The notes: generated by a model from the sequence alone, not told the origin. A DNA stretch of 64,000 nucleotides from Opitutaceae bacterium (GCA_028280945.1 JANQKV010000072.1:1-64000); one strand, 5' to 3'. Positions 23,776-33,509 are shown, counted from the first letter of the stretch. Numbers and translations: made by a program.

Positions 23776-26607
23776 TCAATCGAGCGCGTCGGCGCAGCGG
23801 GCGCAGATTTCTCCTTGAGGGGTCGGGGAAAGACTCGGCACCCACCGCCAGCAGCGCGGGCAGCGTTGGTAGCCAAGTTCTTGGCAGTGTTGCACGGTTA
23901 CCGCCAGATCTCCGGGGCCGGAGGTCAGGGCGACATGGGAAACGATGAAGAGCTCCGGCAGGAAATCGCGGTGCTTGCTTAAAACAGCATGCCGCGGGTC
24001 GTCATCGGAAAGAACGAGGGTGACAGCAGCATCCAGGGATTTGCCAATCTGTCCGGCTTGGCGGGCGGGCTCGATGGCCTCCGTCACCTGGCTGCGAATC
24101 TGCAGCAGGGTGGCAATCTCGGCGGCGACATCGGGAGCGGTCCACTCGGCGGGAATCTCCGGCCAATCCTGCAAGTGAATCGGATCGTCAGTGAAGTCGT
24201 TCCCGGCAGTGGCATGGGCCCACGCTTCGTCAGCAGTGAAAGCCAAGATTGGCGCGAGAAGGCGCACCAAGGTTTGGAAAATGTAGTGGATGGCGGTCTG
24301 CGAAGACCGGCGCAACGGGTGGTCGGCTGCGAGGGTGTAGAGCCGGTCCTTGAGGATGTCGTGGTAGATCGATGAGAGCGTGACTGAGCAGAAGTTATTG
24401 CACAGCTGAAATACTCGATGGAGTTCGCAGGCATCGTAGGCATCAGTGCAGGCTTGGGCAAGGACCGCAGTCTGGTGCAGCGCCCAGCGGTCCAAGGTGT
24501 CGAGCTCGGTGAGGGCGACGCCATCCTGGGCCAGATCGAAGTCAAACTGGGTCGAGAGCTGGTAGCGGAAGGTGTTGCGGAAAAGTCGATAGGCTTCCCC
24601 GGCGTTGCCCAGAATCTTGTCGGACAGCGTGATGTCCTGGGTGAAGTCCTGCGAGGCGATCCACAGGCGGATCACGTCGGCTCCGTGTTCACTGATGTAG
24701 CGATCGGACGTCGGGGGTTTTTCATACTCGCCGCTCTTGGAGATCTTCTTGCCGTCTTCGCCAACGATGAATCCATGGGTCAGCACGGCCTTGTAGGGAG
24801 CGGCCCCGCGGCTGATGATGCTGGTCCAGAGCGACGACTGGAACCAACCGCGGTGCTGATCGCTGCCTTCCAGATAGAGGTCGGCCGGCCAGATGGTGGA
24901 TCCTTGGGAATTGCGCAGGACGGCGTTGTGACTCGATCCGGAATCGATCCACACATCGAGGGTATCCCGACCCGGGGTGAGATCGGCTGCCGGAGGCCAT
25001 GAGTCGGGTAGGGTTACGCCATCGAGGAGTTCGGCCACATCGGCGTCATACCAATAGTTGGTCCCTTTTTCGGCGATCTTGAGAGCCACCTGGCGAATGA
25101 CTTCCGCATCGATGTAGGCGGTTTTATCCGGTCCGTAAAAGGCGATGATGGGCACACCCCAGGAGCGTTGCCGGCTGATGCACCAATCGGGTCGGGCCTC
25201 GACCGCGCCGCGAATGCGGGCTTCACCCCAGTTGGGCACCCAGCGGACCCGGCGGATGGCTTCGAGGGCGTGAGTCCGGTGTTGTGCCTTGTCCAACGAG
25301 ACAAACCACTGGTCGACCGCCCGAAAGATGATCGGTGTCTTTGACCGCCAACAGTGCGGATAGCTGTGGGCGTATTTCTTTTTTGCCATCAGCGCGCCGT
25401 TGGCCGCCAGCAATTTGAGCACGCCGATGTTGGCGGGGGACGTTTTCTTGGCAGCGAGGTCTTCGACCGATTCGAGGGTGGTGAGGCCCACCAGTTCGGC
25501 CGGCATCTGCCCATCGTCCAGGTAGCGTCCGTCGTCGCCGACCGGGCAGTATATGTCCAGCTGGTAATTGAGGCCGGTGATATAGTCCTCAGCGCCGTGT
25601 CCGGGAGCCGTGTGCACGCAGCCTGTGCCGCTCTCGGTGGTCACGTAATCGGCCAATACGATGGGTGAGGGGCGCTCTACGAAAGGATGACGGGTGGCCA
25701 TTCCTTCGAGCTTCTCTCCCGCGATGGACTGATCGATTGTCGGAGCGCCGTCTTGTCCGATGGCTTCCACGACGGAATCCAGTAACTCCTGGGCGACGAT
25801 GATGCGTTCACTACCGAGATCCGCCACCGCGTAATCAACCCTGGGGTGAAGCGCGATGGCGAGGTTGGCCGGAATGGTCCACGGCGTCGTGGTCCAGATC
25901 ACCATCGACAGAGGTTTGTCGGACGGCAGGCCAAACTTCGCGGCCTCGCCGGCCGGCACTGCGAACTTCACCCAGATGGCGATCGATGTATGATCCTTGT
26001 ATTCGATCTCGGCTTCAGCCAACGCGGTTTCGAAGGGGATGGACCAGTAAACGGGTTTTTTACTGCGGTAAACGATGCCCTGTTCCACAAACGAAGCGAA
26101 GGTGCGGATAATGTCGGCTTCGTAGACGGGATCCTTGGTCTTGTATTGGTTGGCCCAATCAGCCTGCACCCCAAGGCGTTTGAACTGACTGGTCTGGGTC
26201 CTGATCCAAGCTTCGGAAAAAGCATCGCAGCGGGCCCGTCTCTCGGCCGTTGTAACCTCTTCGCCGGATTCCTGGATCTCGCGAGTGACCTTCTGTTCGA
26301 TCGGCAGACCGTGGCAGTCCCAACCGGGCACGTAGGGCGTCCGAAACCCCCGCATGGTCTTGTAATGGCAGAAGGTGTCCTTGAGGACCTTGTTGAGGGC
26401 CGTGCCGATGTGCACGTCGCCGTTGGTGAACGGCGGACCGTCGTGCAGCACCCAGGTCGGAGCCTCCGCGCGCAAGCTCTGCATGCGGGCATAGAGATCC
26501 AGGCGGTCCCAATGCGCGAGACGTTCGGGTTCGCGCTTCACGAGATTGGCCCGCATTGGGAAATCGGTCTTGGGCAGTAGCAGCGTGTTTTTCAGGTCTT
26601 GCGCCAT
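23776..26607 (-). CDS. ileS: isoleucyl-tRNA synthetase
   Basis: A 943-aa class I synthetase charging tRNA-Ile with editing. Motifs are GPPFTNGDVHIGTALNKVLKD (HIGH), GWDCHGLPIE, the editing region TTTPWTIPANLA, GSDQHRGWFQSS, and KKISKSGEYEK (KMSKS). The C-terminal zinc ribbon CPRCWRW...CARCADAL is intact. It is the first gene of the ileS-dksA-lspA group, and its ATG is 18 bases past the divergent intergenic region to the LysE-type exporter at 26788. Confidence 0.97.
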   Translation of the reverse strand: MAQDLKNTLLLPKTDFPMRANLVKREPERLAHWDRLDLYARMQSLRAEAPTWVLHDGPPFTNGDVHIGTALNKVLKDTFCHYKTMRGFRTPYVPGWDCHGLPIEQKVTREIQESGEEVTTAERRARCDAFSEAWIRTQTSQFKRLGVQADWANQYKTKDPVYEADIIRTFASFVEQGIVYRSKKPVYWSIPFETALAEAEIEYKDHTSIAIWVKFAVPAGEAAKFGLPSDKPLSMVIWTTTPWTIPANLAIALHPRVDYAVADLGSERIIVAQELLDSVVEAIGQDGAPTIDQSIAGEKLEGMATRHPFVERPSPIVLADYVTTESGTGCVHTAPGHGAEDYITGLNYQLDIYCPVGDDGRYLDDGQMPAELVGLTTLESVEDLAAKKTSPANIGVLKLLAANGALMAKKKYAHSYPHCWRSKTPIIFRAVDQWFVSLDKAQHRTHALEAIRRVRWVPNWGEARIRGAVEARPDWCISRQRSWGVPIIAFYGPDKTAYIDAEVIRQVALKIAEKGTNYWYDADVAELLDGVTLPDSWPPAADLTPGRDTLDVWIDSGSSHNAVLRNSQGSTIWPADLYLEGSDQHRGWFQSSLWTSIISRGAAPYKAVLTHGFIVGEDGKKISKSGEYEKPPTSDRYISEHGADVIRLWIASQDFTQDITLSDKILGNAGEAYRLFRNTFRYQLSTQFDFDLAQDGVALTELDTLDRWALHQTAVLAQACTDAYDACELHRVFQLCNNFCSVTLSSIYHDILKDRLYTLAADHPLRRSSQTAIHYIFQTLVRLLAPILAFTADEAWAHATAGNDFTDDPIHLQDWPEIPAEWTAPDVAAEIATLLQIRSQVTEAIEPARQAGQIGKSLDAAVTLVLSDDDPRHAVLSKHRDFLPELFIVSHVALTSGPGDLAVTVQHCQELGYQRCPRCWRWVPSLSPTPQGEICARCADALD

Positions 26608-26787
26608 CCGGAATGAAAGGGCGCGGAGCCTACGGTGGTGGTGGGGCGAGTCAAGGACCGTAGGCGCCTAAATTCAGGGTGGCCGGAGCGGCCTGATGGG
26701 GGTGGTTCAACGCTGATAAATCCGAGGTTAAGAGGGAGTTGACTCCGAGTCTGGCGTTGAGCACCTGAGTGGCTAAAACCTTGCCGC

Positions 26788-27423
26788 ATGTCGCATAATC
26801 TTTGGCTCGAATTTGGTGCGGTGGCATTGGCGCATGGTCTGGCTGTCGCGAGTCCGGGGCCGGATTTTGCCCTGATGGTGCGGCAGAGCCTGCGCCACGG
26901 ACGAGCTACCGCGATCCGGACCGCAATTGGCATCGGCTGCGGCATTACCGTGCATGTTGCCCTCGCGCTCCTCGGCCTCACCTTGTTGATCCGAAACTCT
27001 CCGACGGCGTTTGCCGTGCTGAAGGTTTGCGGAGGGGCTTATCTGATTTGGCTTGGTTGGCTGGCGTTGCGCTCCGGCGGGTCCAGTGAGCTGACCCCGG
27101 AGCCGGAAGTTCGCGGGAAAAGTGCCCAACGAGGATCCTGGCGACGGGGTTTTTTGACCAATGTGCTCAATCCCAAGGCGGCCCTGTTCTTTGTGACGCT
27201 TTATACCGTCCTGGTCAGCCCTGAGACCCCGCGCTCGGTGCAGGCGGGCTACGGCCTGTGGATGGTCGTTTGGACGGCGGCCTGGTTCTCGTTGGTGGCG
27301 GTATTGTTCACCCAGGCTGCGTTGCGGCAGTCCTACCTGCGCGCCAGCAAGTGGATTGATCGCGCGCTCGGTTTGGTCTTTTGGGGTTTTGCGGTGAACC
27401 TGTTTTTCGCGAAGCTTGGCTGA
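26788..27423 (+). CDS. LysE/RhtB family amino acid exporter
   Basis: A 211-aa membrane protein with about six hydrophobic segments. The N-terminal ASPGPDFALMVRQSLRHGR matches the LysE/RhtB signature (PGPDF...), and LTNVLNPKAALFFVTLY is the second conserved element. These proteins export amino acids such as threonine, homoserine or lysine. The substrate is unclear here. It is transcribed divergently from ileS and converges with the DJ-1-like gene. Confidence 0.9.
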   Translation: MSHNLWLEFGAVALAHGLAVASPGPDFALMVRQSLRHGRATAIRTAIGIGCGITVHVALALLGLTLLIRNSPTAFAVLKVCGGAYLIWLGWLALRSGGSSELTPEPEVRGKSAQRGSWRRGFLTNVLNPKAALFFVTLYTVLVSPETPRSVQAGYGLWMVVWTAAWFSLVAVLFTQAALRQSYLRASKWIDRALGLVFWGFAVNLFFAKLG

Positions 27424-27430
27424 GGGCGAA

Positions 27431-28036
27431 TCAGTCGATGGCAAACGGATCGTGGTCGGCGTCTTCGTTCCAAACATATTCCGCCTGCTCGGCCGCGAAA
27501 AGAGCGGTGGGGCGGTCGAAGACTTCGGCGATGAGGGCGAGGGCCATGTCCATCCCGGCGGAAACCCCGGAGGCGGTGTAGATGTTGCCATCGCGCACCC
27601 AGCGGGCTCGCTTCAGCCACGTCGTTTTCGGCCCGTGTCGGACCGGGAAATCAAAGGCGATCTTGTTGGTCGTGGCTTGCCGGCCGTCCAGCAGTCCCGC
27701 CTTTGCCAGCAGGGCGGCTCCGGTGCAGATGCTGGCGGTGAATGACGTGGTGGCATGAAGCCGTCGCAGGTGCTCAAGGAAAACGTTGTCGTCCATCAAC
27801 GCCCGTGTTCCCACCCCGCCCGGGACCAGCAGCACGTCGACATGCTTGGTGGCCGACAGGGTTTGCTCGATGACCGCAGAGGGACCTTGTGCGCTGATGA
27901 CCGGCCCCACATCGGATCCGAGCATGACGATCTCCACCCGGTCCGGCAGCATGCCAAACAACTCCAAAGGTCCGAAAATATCGAGCAGCTCAAATCGCGG
28001 AAACAGCAGTCCGCCTACGGTGAGTTTTTCGGCCAT
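27431..28036 (-). CDS. DJ-1/PfpI family protein, isonitrile hydratase-like
   Basis: A 201-aa protein with the glutamine-amidotransferase-like fold. The nucleophile elbow is SICTGAALLAKAGLLDG (Cys), and N-terminal GGLLFPRFELLDIFGPLE and ASGVSAGMDMALALI match the isonitrile hydratase/GlxA-core group. It lacks the AraC DNA-binding domain seen in GlxA regulators. Enzymatic activity is plausible (hydratase or glyoxalase-type); not proven by sequence. It ends 7 bases from the exporter stop. Confidence 0.85.
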   Translation of the reverse strand: MAEKLTVGGLLFPRFELLDIFGPLELFGMLPDRVEIVMLGSDVGPVISAQGPSAVIEQTLSATKHVDVLLVPGGVGTRALMDDNVFLEHLRRLHATTSFTASICTGAALLAKAGLLDGRQATTNKIAFDFPVRHGPKTTWLKRARWVRDGNIYTASGVSAGMDMALALIAEVFDRPTALFAAEQAEYVWNEDADHDPFAID

Positions 28037-28057
28037 TTTACGGAAATGTGCCGCGAC

Positions 28058-28636
28058 TTAGCCGACGGGAAATGGCGGACGCGTGGCGTTGGCCCAATAC
28101 GAATTGTCGTCCACCCATTTCACCGCGTGGCGGTAAAGCGCAGCCGTGATCATCGGAAACACACCCAGGAGTCCGAGCGGATTGAAATATGCCAGCCCCA
28201 ATGAAACGACTCCGAGAATGACCGATAGCCACATGTAGCGTAGTGCGGTCTTGCGTGTACTGACGCCCCACAAGGTCCAAAACACAATCCGGGGCATGTT
28301 GGCCGGTCGCGTCACAAACAACTTGTCCCGCATGCTTTGGCCGGTGTAGGCCGCAAGGGGCAGCGACATCAGGACCGCAAACCACACGTAAAGGGAATTC
28401 ATCCGAGCACGCTCCGCCGCCATCTTTTCGCCCATCTCAACCAAGGTAATGTAGCGGTTGATGTTGTCGTGGGCAGACTTGAGATCGGTCGTATAAAGCA
28501 CGGCTTCGCGCATCCGATCAAAGCTTCCGGGGGCAAACTGCGTGGAGCGCACCAATGAGTTGGAGTAGATCAAAAAGCTGAACGATCCCACCACGAAAAT
28601 CAGGTAGATAACCAGCAGGGGTTTTTGGATGTTCAT
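28058..28636 (-). CDS. membrane protein of unknown function, paralogue A
   Basis: A 192-aa protein with an N-terminal membrane segment (LLVIYLIFVVGSFSFLIYS), a variable soluble stretch, a second segment (FAVLMSLPLAAYTGQSM) and two C-terminal segments. A conserved core GQSMRDKLFVTRPxNMPRI, GVSTR and RYMWLSVIL, and an ending YWANxTRPPFP, is shared with the gene at 28736. I do not know the family. The two genes are adjacent on the same strand, so a tandem duplication is likely. Confidence 0.75.
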   Translation of the reverse strand: MNIQKPLLVIYLIFVVGSFSFLIYSNSLVRSTQFAPGSFDRMREAVLYTTDLKSAHDNINRYITLVEMGEKMAAERARMNSLYVWFAVLMSLPLAAYTGQSMRDKLFVTRPANMPRIVFWTLWGVSTRKTALRYMWLSVILGVVSLGLAYFNPLGLLGVFPMITAALYRHAVKWVDDNSYWANATRPPFPVG

Positions 28637-28735
28637 AACGAACAGGGATAAGGAGAGTGAGTGGCGATGAACTCAGCCAAGCGTTTTGCGGCCGAAGTGC
28701 AAAGTCCGATTGTGCAGTCGATTGGTGGGCCGCCC

Positions 28736-29317
28736 TCAACGACCGAAGGGAAAAGGAGCCATGGTCTGGTTCGCCCAGTAGGCGTTTTTGTCCACCCACT
28801 CGATGGCGTTTTGGTAGAGGTAGGCGGTGACGAGGGAAAACAGTCCCAAGAACCCGATCGGAGTAACCAGTGCCACCGCACTCGAGCAAAGGGCGAGGAT
28901 GACGGAAAGCCACATGTAGCGCACCGCCATGCGCCGGGTGGACACGCCAAACAAGGTCCAATAAACAATCCGGGGCATGTTCACCGGTCGGGTGACGAAG
29001 AGCTTGTCGCGCATGCTTTGGCCTGCATAGGCGGCCAATGGCAGCGTCGCCAGCAGGGCAAAAACCAGATAGGTGTGCAGCAATCGGGCTGATGCAACGG
29101 TGTGGGTTTCACGTCGTTCCAAGGTGTCGACCACTTCCACCGTCAGGCGGTTGAGGTCCTCCACGTCACTGGTCGACTGAATCTGCTGTTGCCAGTCGGC
29201 CACGAGTTCCGGTTCGAGCCGTTGATTGTTCTGTGACTGAATTTCGAAGGCCCAGTAGCTGAGCGAGAGCGCGACGAACATCGCGTAGCCTAGCAACAAC
29301 AGGTATTGGGTCTTCAC
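28736..29317 (-). CDS. membrane protein of unknown function, paralogue B
   Basis: I start at a GTG (MKTQYLLLLGYAM), giving 193 aa like the neighbouring paralogue. An ATG 59 codons upstream would overlap mnmA and adds non-homologous sequence. The first membrane segment is LLLLGYAMFVALSLSYWAF. It shares GQSMRDKLFVTRPVNMPRIV, GVSTRR, RYMWLSVIL and WVDKNAYWANQTMAPFP with paralogue A. The soluble loop is longer and differs most. Function unknown. Confidence 0.75.
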   Translation of the reverse strand: MKTQYLLLLGYAMFVALSLSYWAFEIQSQNNQRLEPELVADWQQQIQSTSDVEDLNRLTVEVVDTLERRETHTVASARLLHTYLVFALLATLPLAAYAGQSMRDKLFVTRPVNMPRIVYWTLFGVSTRRMAVRYMWLSVILALCSSAVALVTPIGFLGLFSLVTAYLYQNAIEWVDKNAYWANQTMAPFPFGR

Positions 29318-29405
29318 GATGCGAGTCGAATGGTCTGCTGCTCGATGCGCAAGTTTCGCGTGGAGCGTTGCAGTTCGACTGTTCGGATGGTTTCGTGCGT
29401 TGGCC

Positions 29406-30503
29406 CTACAGGTAGACTCCCCCGCCCAATAGCCGGGGACCGTCGTAGATAGCCAGGATTTGGCCGGTGGCCAAGCCGCGTTGCGATTGGTCAAACTCGA
29501 CCAAGGCCGATGCAGGATCGCCGGGATCGGGGGTCAATGTCAGCGAAACCCGCGGATCGCGGTAACGCACCTTGCCCTCCAGTGCGACCCCTGTGGCTGG
29601 CGGGTTGGGGGTGTTCCAGCGCAGCGAATGGATTTTGACCCGGGTCGTGAAGAGACCGGGCGCATCCGGTCCGTCGAACGCGACCAACAATGCGCGGTCT
29701 TCCGCCCGTTTGCCGACCACCACGTAGGCTTTCCCATCGGTGTTCGATGGGATGCCGATGCCTTTGCGTTGGCCGAGGGTGTAATAGTGCAGGCCGGCAT
29801 GTTCGCCCAATGTGACCCCGTCGGCGGCGCGCACGATCGGCCCCGGCGCATCAGGAACGTAAGTACGCAGAAAATCGGCCATCTTGATCTTGCCGATGAA
29901 GCAGATGCCTTGGCTGTCTTTCTTGGCCGCGTTGGGCAATCCAACTTGGGTCGCGATCCGCCGCAGATCAGGTTTGGTCAGATGCCCGGTCGGAAAACGG
30001 GCGGCCGCCAACTGGGCCTGATCAAGCAGGGCCAGGAAATAGGTCTGGTCCTTGTTGGGATCCGCGCCTTCGTGCATTTCCCAGCTCGTGGGATCGTCGG
30101 CGAGCGGCCGGCGCTGGGCATAGTGCCCGGTGGCGACGGCGTCGAATCCATGATCACGGGCCCAGGCCAGGAACACGCCAAACTTGATGTCGCGATTGCA
30201 CATCACATCCGGATTGGGCGTGTGGCCGCGTTTGTATCCGTCCAATAGATACGATACCACGCGTTCCCGGTATTCAGTCATGAGGTTCACCACGCGGAAG
30301 GGAAGGTCCAGGTGCCCGGCCACGGCGCGGGCGTCCTCGATGTCCTGCTGCCACGGACAGTCGCCGATGATGTTGTCCTCGTTGATCCAGTTTTTCATGT
30401 AGGCCGCCTCGACCTGCATGCCTTGCTCACGCAGTTGCCAGGCGGCGACGGCGCTGTCGACGCCACCGGACAGGGCAACGAGGACGCGTTCAGGTGAACT
30501 CAT
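29406..30503 (-). CDS. mnmA: tRNA-specific 2-thiouridylase MnmA
   Basis: A 365-aa enzyme that puts sulfur on U34 of tRNA Glu, Gln and Lys. SGGVDS at residues 12-17 is the PP-loop. Cys102 (MCNRDIKFG) and Cys201 (GICFIGK) are the catalytic pair, and the ATGHYA and [10 protein letters not shown] motifs are also present. The C-terminal beta-barrel domain is complete. It precedes the small unknown gene at 30541 by 37 bases on the same strand. Confidence 0.97.
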   Translation of the reverse strand: MSSPERVLVALSGGVDSAVAAWQLREQGMQVEAAYMKNWINEDNIIGDCPWQQDIEDARAVAGHLDLPFRVVNLMTEYRERVVSYLLDGYKRGHTPNPDVMCNRDIKFGVFLAWARDHGFDAVATGHYAQRRPLADDPTSWEMHEGADPNKDQTYFLALLDQAQLAAARFPTGHLTKPDLRRIATQVGLPNAAKKDSQGICFIGKIKMADFLRTYVPDAPGPIVRAADGVTLGEHAGLHYYTLGQRKGIGIPSNTDGKAYVVVGKRAEDRALLVAFDGPDAPGLFTTRVKIHSLRWNTPNPPATGVALEGKVRYRDPRVSLTLTPDPGDPASALVEFDQSQRGLATGQILAIYDGPRLLGGGVYL

Positions 30504-30540
30504 GCGGGAAGCGGTGAGGAGGAATGAAAAGTCTCCGGCA

Positions 30541-30807
30541 TCAGAGTCGGGCGGCCCTCTCGCGGGCAGTCGCCACGATTTGTTCGATCAGTTTCATTTG
30601 TTGCGGAGAGATCAAACGGCGGGGCACCCGACGTTCGGCGTCGGCCAGTAAGCGATCAAAATCTTCGGTGGAGGGTTGGTGGGGCTCCCATCGGGTGTGG
30701 TGACCCTGGTGCCGGGTGAAGGTCAGCACGTTGCCGTGGATTTTGGCCTTCACCTGGTACTTCCCTTCCTCGGGGTCGCGATTCCACCAATTGAATTCCT
30801 TTGTCAT
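30541..30807 (-). CDS. conserved-looking small protein, 88 aa
   Basis: The protein starts [20 protein letters not shown], then [25 protein letters not shown], and ends in a long helix ([21 protein letters not shown]). It looks like a small alpha/beta protein with a His-rich stretch. I cannot name it. Its ATG overlaps the phosphoesterase stop (4-base overlap), so it is probably translated with the upstream gene. It is followed downstream by mnmA. Confidence 0.7.
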   Translation of the reverse strand: MTKEFNWWNRDPEEGKYQVKAKIHGNVLTFTRHQGHHTRWEPHQPSTEDFDRLLADAERRVPRRLISPQQMKLIEQIVATARERAARL

Positions 30808-31631
30808 TGCGTCAGAGGTTCACGGTTTGGGTGAGGCTCGGCCAGTGGAATCTCGGCCAGCACTTTTCCGGCATGCCAGGCTCCCGCTTTTGCGTGGATG
30901 CGACGGACGACGACGTTGTCATCTGACATCTCCACGGTCGCTGCACCGAGTGGACCGGTAAACGCGCCGGTATTGATGATCGTCAGGTCATCCCGCCGCC
31001 AAACTCGCGGAAAGTGAATATGGCCGGTGGTAATGACTCGAGCCTGCGGTTGCCATTGTCGGGAGGCCCTGGCGATGCGGGTGGCGAAGGTCGCCCACGA
31101 ATGCACCATGGCCCACGGCTGGCGTGGTGGAAAAAACTCCGTCCTGAGCCGCCTGAGCCGATGCAACAGATCCACCCGTTTGGGATCACATTCACGACGG
31201 AATCCGATGCAGGCATCCCGCAGGCACGCCATGCGCCCGTCGAATGATTCGAAGTCCCGTTCGGGATGCCGGCGGCGAGCGGCTTCGACTCGGGCCACCA
31301 TTTTGGATCGAACGCGGCTCCATGGCACGACATCGGGAAAAATAACGTCGCCATGGAAAGCCCACAGTCGACCGTTTGCGGCCGTGGCGGCATGATCAGA
31401 TGAAATGTCGGGATCGTGGTTTCCCGTGATAAACCGTACTCGAGGCACACGGTTGGTGAAGAACCGGGTCACCTCGGCCGTTTCCTCTACCGTCATGCCG
31501 GACTGATTGTCGCACGTGTCTCCGTTGAGCCACAGCTCCTTCACCCCTGCCAGCAGCGGATCGAGATCCTCCAGCTGCTTGAGCTTGGAGGATGCATCGC
31601 GGAAATGCAGGTCTGACAGGATGCGCAACAT
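30804..31631 (-). CDS. calcineurin-like metallophosphoesterase
   Basis: A 275-aa protein starting MLRILSDLHFRDASS; an upstream ATG is 70 codons away without homology. Metal-binding motifs are SDLHF, ELWLNGDTCDNQ, FITGNHDPD, VHSWATF and TTGHIHFPRVW, i.e. the D-x-H, GD-x-x-D, GNHD/E and G-H-x-H pattern. It hydrolyses a phosphodiester or monoester; the substrate (UDP-diacylglucosamine pyrophosphatase-like or other) cannot be read from the sequence. The stop overlaps the next gene's ATG. Confidence 0.88.
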   Translation of the reverse strand: MLRILSDLHFRDASSKLKQLEDLDPLLAGVKELWLNGDTCDNQSGMTVEETAEVTRFFTNRVPRVRFITGNHDPDISSDHAATAANGRLWAFHGDVIFPDVVPWSRVRSKMVARVEAARRRHPERDFESFDGRMACLRDACIGFRRECDPKRVDLLHRLRRLRTEFFPPRQPWAMVHSWATFATRIARASRQWQPQARVITTGHIHFPRVWRRDDLTIINTGAFTGPLGAATVEMSDDNVVVRRIHAKAGAWHAGKVLAEIPLAEPHPNREPLTQ

Positions 31632-31728
31632 GGGAGGAATCAGCGGCCAATGAGTCAGTTGCGCCCTCGTGCGCCAACCTTTAAGCAACAGGCTTGTGGC
31701 GACCTGCGGGATTCGCTGGGGTGAGGCA

Positions 31729-32532
31729 ATGCAGCTTTTGGCCCGCGCAGGTTTGGTGATTGCTTTACTGGTTGGTTCGCTGTCGACGGTGTCGGCCGAC
31801 GACATCGCGGCGGACATTGCGCGAATACATATTGAGGCCATCGGTGGGATGGAACGGGTGAAACGGCTGCACAGTTTCCGGGCGGCCGGACAATCGCGGG
31901 TGGGGGACGTTGCGTTGGATTTTCAAATGTGGGCGGCTCGCCCCAGTTTCATTCGCATCGAGGTCCAGACGGGGCGGCAGATGCTCATTCAAGGTTGGAA
32001 CGGCGAGGAAGAACCATGGATTCGGGGCGGCCCGAGCGGTCCGGTGCAACCGATGCCCGCCAACGTGCGGGAACGTTTCAAATCGGAATCGGACTTCGAC
32101 TCCCCGCTGTTTCAGCCCATGGAGCGCGGCTTTTCTTTGGAATACGCCGGCGAAGGTGAAGTGAACTCGCGCCCGGTGGTAAAGCTGCTCGCCACCCGCA
32201 ACCTCACGGACCAGTCCACGCTCCATCTGGCGGCCGACACCTACTTCATTGTGCGGCAGGACAAGTTTCGTATCAACCCGGATGGCAGCCGGGTGGACAC
32301 GCGCACGTTTTACGATGATTTTCGGCCCATCTTGGGGGTGATTTTGCCTCATCGCATTTTGGTGTATGAAAATGACCAGCTGATGAGTGACGTGGTTTTG
32401 AATTGGATGGAACCCAATCCCCCGGTCGAAGAAGGTTGGTTTGATTCTCCGGTGGCGGAGCCCGCGGTGCCGGGGGATTTGAAGGCTCCGGCTGCCAGTT
32501 CAGCGGAATCCATCAACGAATTGGTGGAATAG
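31729..32532 (+). CDS. secreted LolA-like outer membrane lipoprotein-sorting family protein
   Basis: A 267-aa protein with a signal peptide (MQLLARAGLVIALLVGSLSTVSA). The start is preceded by GGGGTGAGG. Strands such as HIEAIGGMERVKRLHSFRAAG, PSFIRIEVQTGRQMLIQGWNGEEEPWI, YFIVRQDKFRINPDG and DFRPILGVILPHRILVYEND fit the LolA/LolB-like beta fold that binds a hydrophobic ligand. It lacks the canonical LolA length and context, so the lipoprotein role is only a family guess. The two genes that follow are transcribed in the same direction for 32600 only. Confidence 0.65.
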   Translation: MQLLARAGLVIALLVGSLSTVSADDIAADIARIHIEAIGGMERVKRLHSFRAAGQSRVGDVALDFQMWAARPSFIRIEVQTGRQMLIQGWNGEEEPWIRGGPSGPVQPMPANVRERFKSESDFDSPLFQPMERGFSLEYAGEGEVNSRPVVKLLATRNLTDQSTLHLAADTYFIVRQDKFRINPDGSRVDTRTFYDDFRPILGVILPHRILVYENDQLMSDVVLNWMEPNPPVEEGWFDSPVAEPAVPGDLKAPAASSAESINELVE

Positions 32533-32599
32533 CGGGAGCCCGTCGATTGCGGTGGAATCCGACCTTGCTCTTGGGGGGCGGGTTTCGAACCCTGCAGGT

Positions 32600-33091
32600 A
32601 TGGCTCTCTGGGGAAACACGACCGCCCTTTGCGAACAACTTATTGCCACTCCGCGATTTGGGATGGCCCTCGATTATTTGGAGCGGGTGTTTACGGTCGG
32701 CACGAAGGAAAACCAACGTGTCCTGGCGGTGCCGGTCGGGGAGATGGACCGTATTGATTTGGGCGAAGGAGTATTTGCGCTCGAACAGGCCTATGTGGGG
32801 AAGGCAGTCGAGGCGGGACGCTGGGAGGCACACGATCGCCACATCGATCTGCAGGCCATCGTGGCGGGTCTGGAGAAAATGGAAGTGTGTCCGCGGGCGC
32901 AACTGACGGTCGAAGAGGATCGCCTGACCAAGGACGACGTTTGTTTCCTCACCGACGCGGGCGAACGCTCCACGTGGACGGTGCAGGCGGGCGAGATCGC
33001 CGTGTTTTTCCCCCGTGACGCTCACAAGCCGTCTCTTGCCGCCGGGGAGCCGGTGGTGATCCGGAAGACCTGTGTGAAGGTGGAGGTTTGA
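32600..33091 (+). CDS. YhcH/YjgK/YiaL family (DUF386) protein
   Basis: A 163-aa protein starting MALWGNTTALCEQL; an alternative GTG at 32552 adds 16 non-homologous residues. The cupin-like core shows EAGRWEAHDRHIDLQAIVAG, EMEV-like strands, and FLTDAGERSTWTVQAGEIAVFFPRDAHKPSL, with two His/Glu metal ligands. Members include EbgC/YhcH and are tied to sugar metabolism (YhcH with sialic acid). The reaction here is unknown. It ends 8 bases before the convergent hsp20 stop. Confidence 0.88.
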   Translation: MALWGNTTALCEQLIATPRFGMALDYLERVFTVGTKENQRVLAVPVGEMDRIDLGEGVFALEQAYVGKAVEAGRWEAHDRHIDLQAIVAGLEKMEVCPRAQLTVEEDRLTKDDVCFLTDAGERSTWTVQAGEIAVFFPRDAHKPSLAAGEPVVIRKTCVKVEV

Positions 33092-33098
33092 GCAACGC

Positions 33099-33509
33099 CT
33101 AGGCGGCCGAGGCGCGAACGGCGCCCCGCAGTGTATCCGAGTTTTGATTACGATGCGCAGGCAGGTCGATGGTAAGGATGCCGTCCTCAAGCTTTGCGGC
33201 CAGCTGGTTGAAATCCCAGCTGCGGCCGAGCCGCAGGTTCAACTGGTAATTGCGCTGGGCGGACTCGAGGTGGAGCGTGCGCCAGTTTGAGCGCAGGACC
33301 TGGGACTTGGTGGCATTGACGGTAAGGTCGCCACCCCGCGTTGTGATTTCGATGCCGGAGGACTGCACGCCCGGGACCCATACCGTGATGCGAAGGGCGT
33401 CAGGCTGAGGTTGGGTGTCGAAGTGAGGCGTGAGAAAAGAGCTGCTCGGAGGGTTGGTCGCGATGGAGGATTGGGCGCGACGGGAGGAGGAAATTTGAGT
33501 GGTATTCAT
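33099..33509 (-). CDS. Hsp20/alpha-crystallin family small heat-shock protein
   Basis: A 136-aa protein with a short N-terminal arm and an alpha-crystallin domain from about residue 35: ALRITVWVPGVQSSGIEITTRGGDLTVNATK, RTLHLESAQRNYQLNLRLGRSWDFNQLAAKLEDGILTIDLPA. The strand and loop order, and GILTIDLP, are diagnostic. Small heat-shock proteins hold denatured proteins as oligomers. The leader has a nested inverted repeat (33555-33617) and no Shine-Dalgarno-like purine stretch near the ATG. Confidence 0.8.
   Translation of the reverse strand: MNTTQISSSRRAQSSIATNPPSSSFLTPHFDTQPQPDALRITVWVPGVQSSGIEITTRGGDLTVNATKSQVLRSNWRTLHLESAQRNYQLNLRLGRSWDFNQLAAKLEDGILTIDLPAHRNQNSDTLRGAVRASAA

Noticed and set aside
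32560-32600. TTCGAA-containing stretch resembling a tRNA T arm (gggtttcgaaccc)
   Set aside because: No D arm, anticodon arm or acceptor stem can be placed around it.
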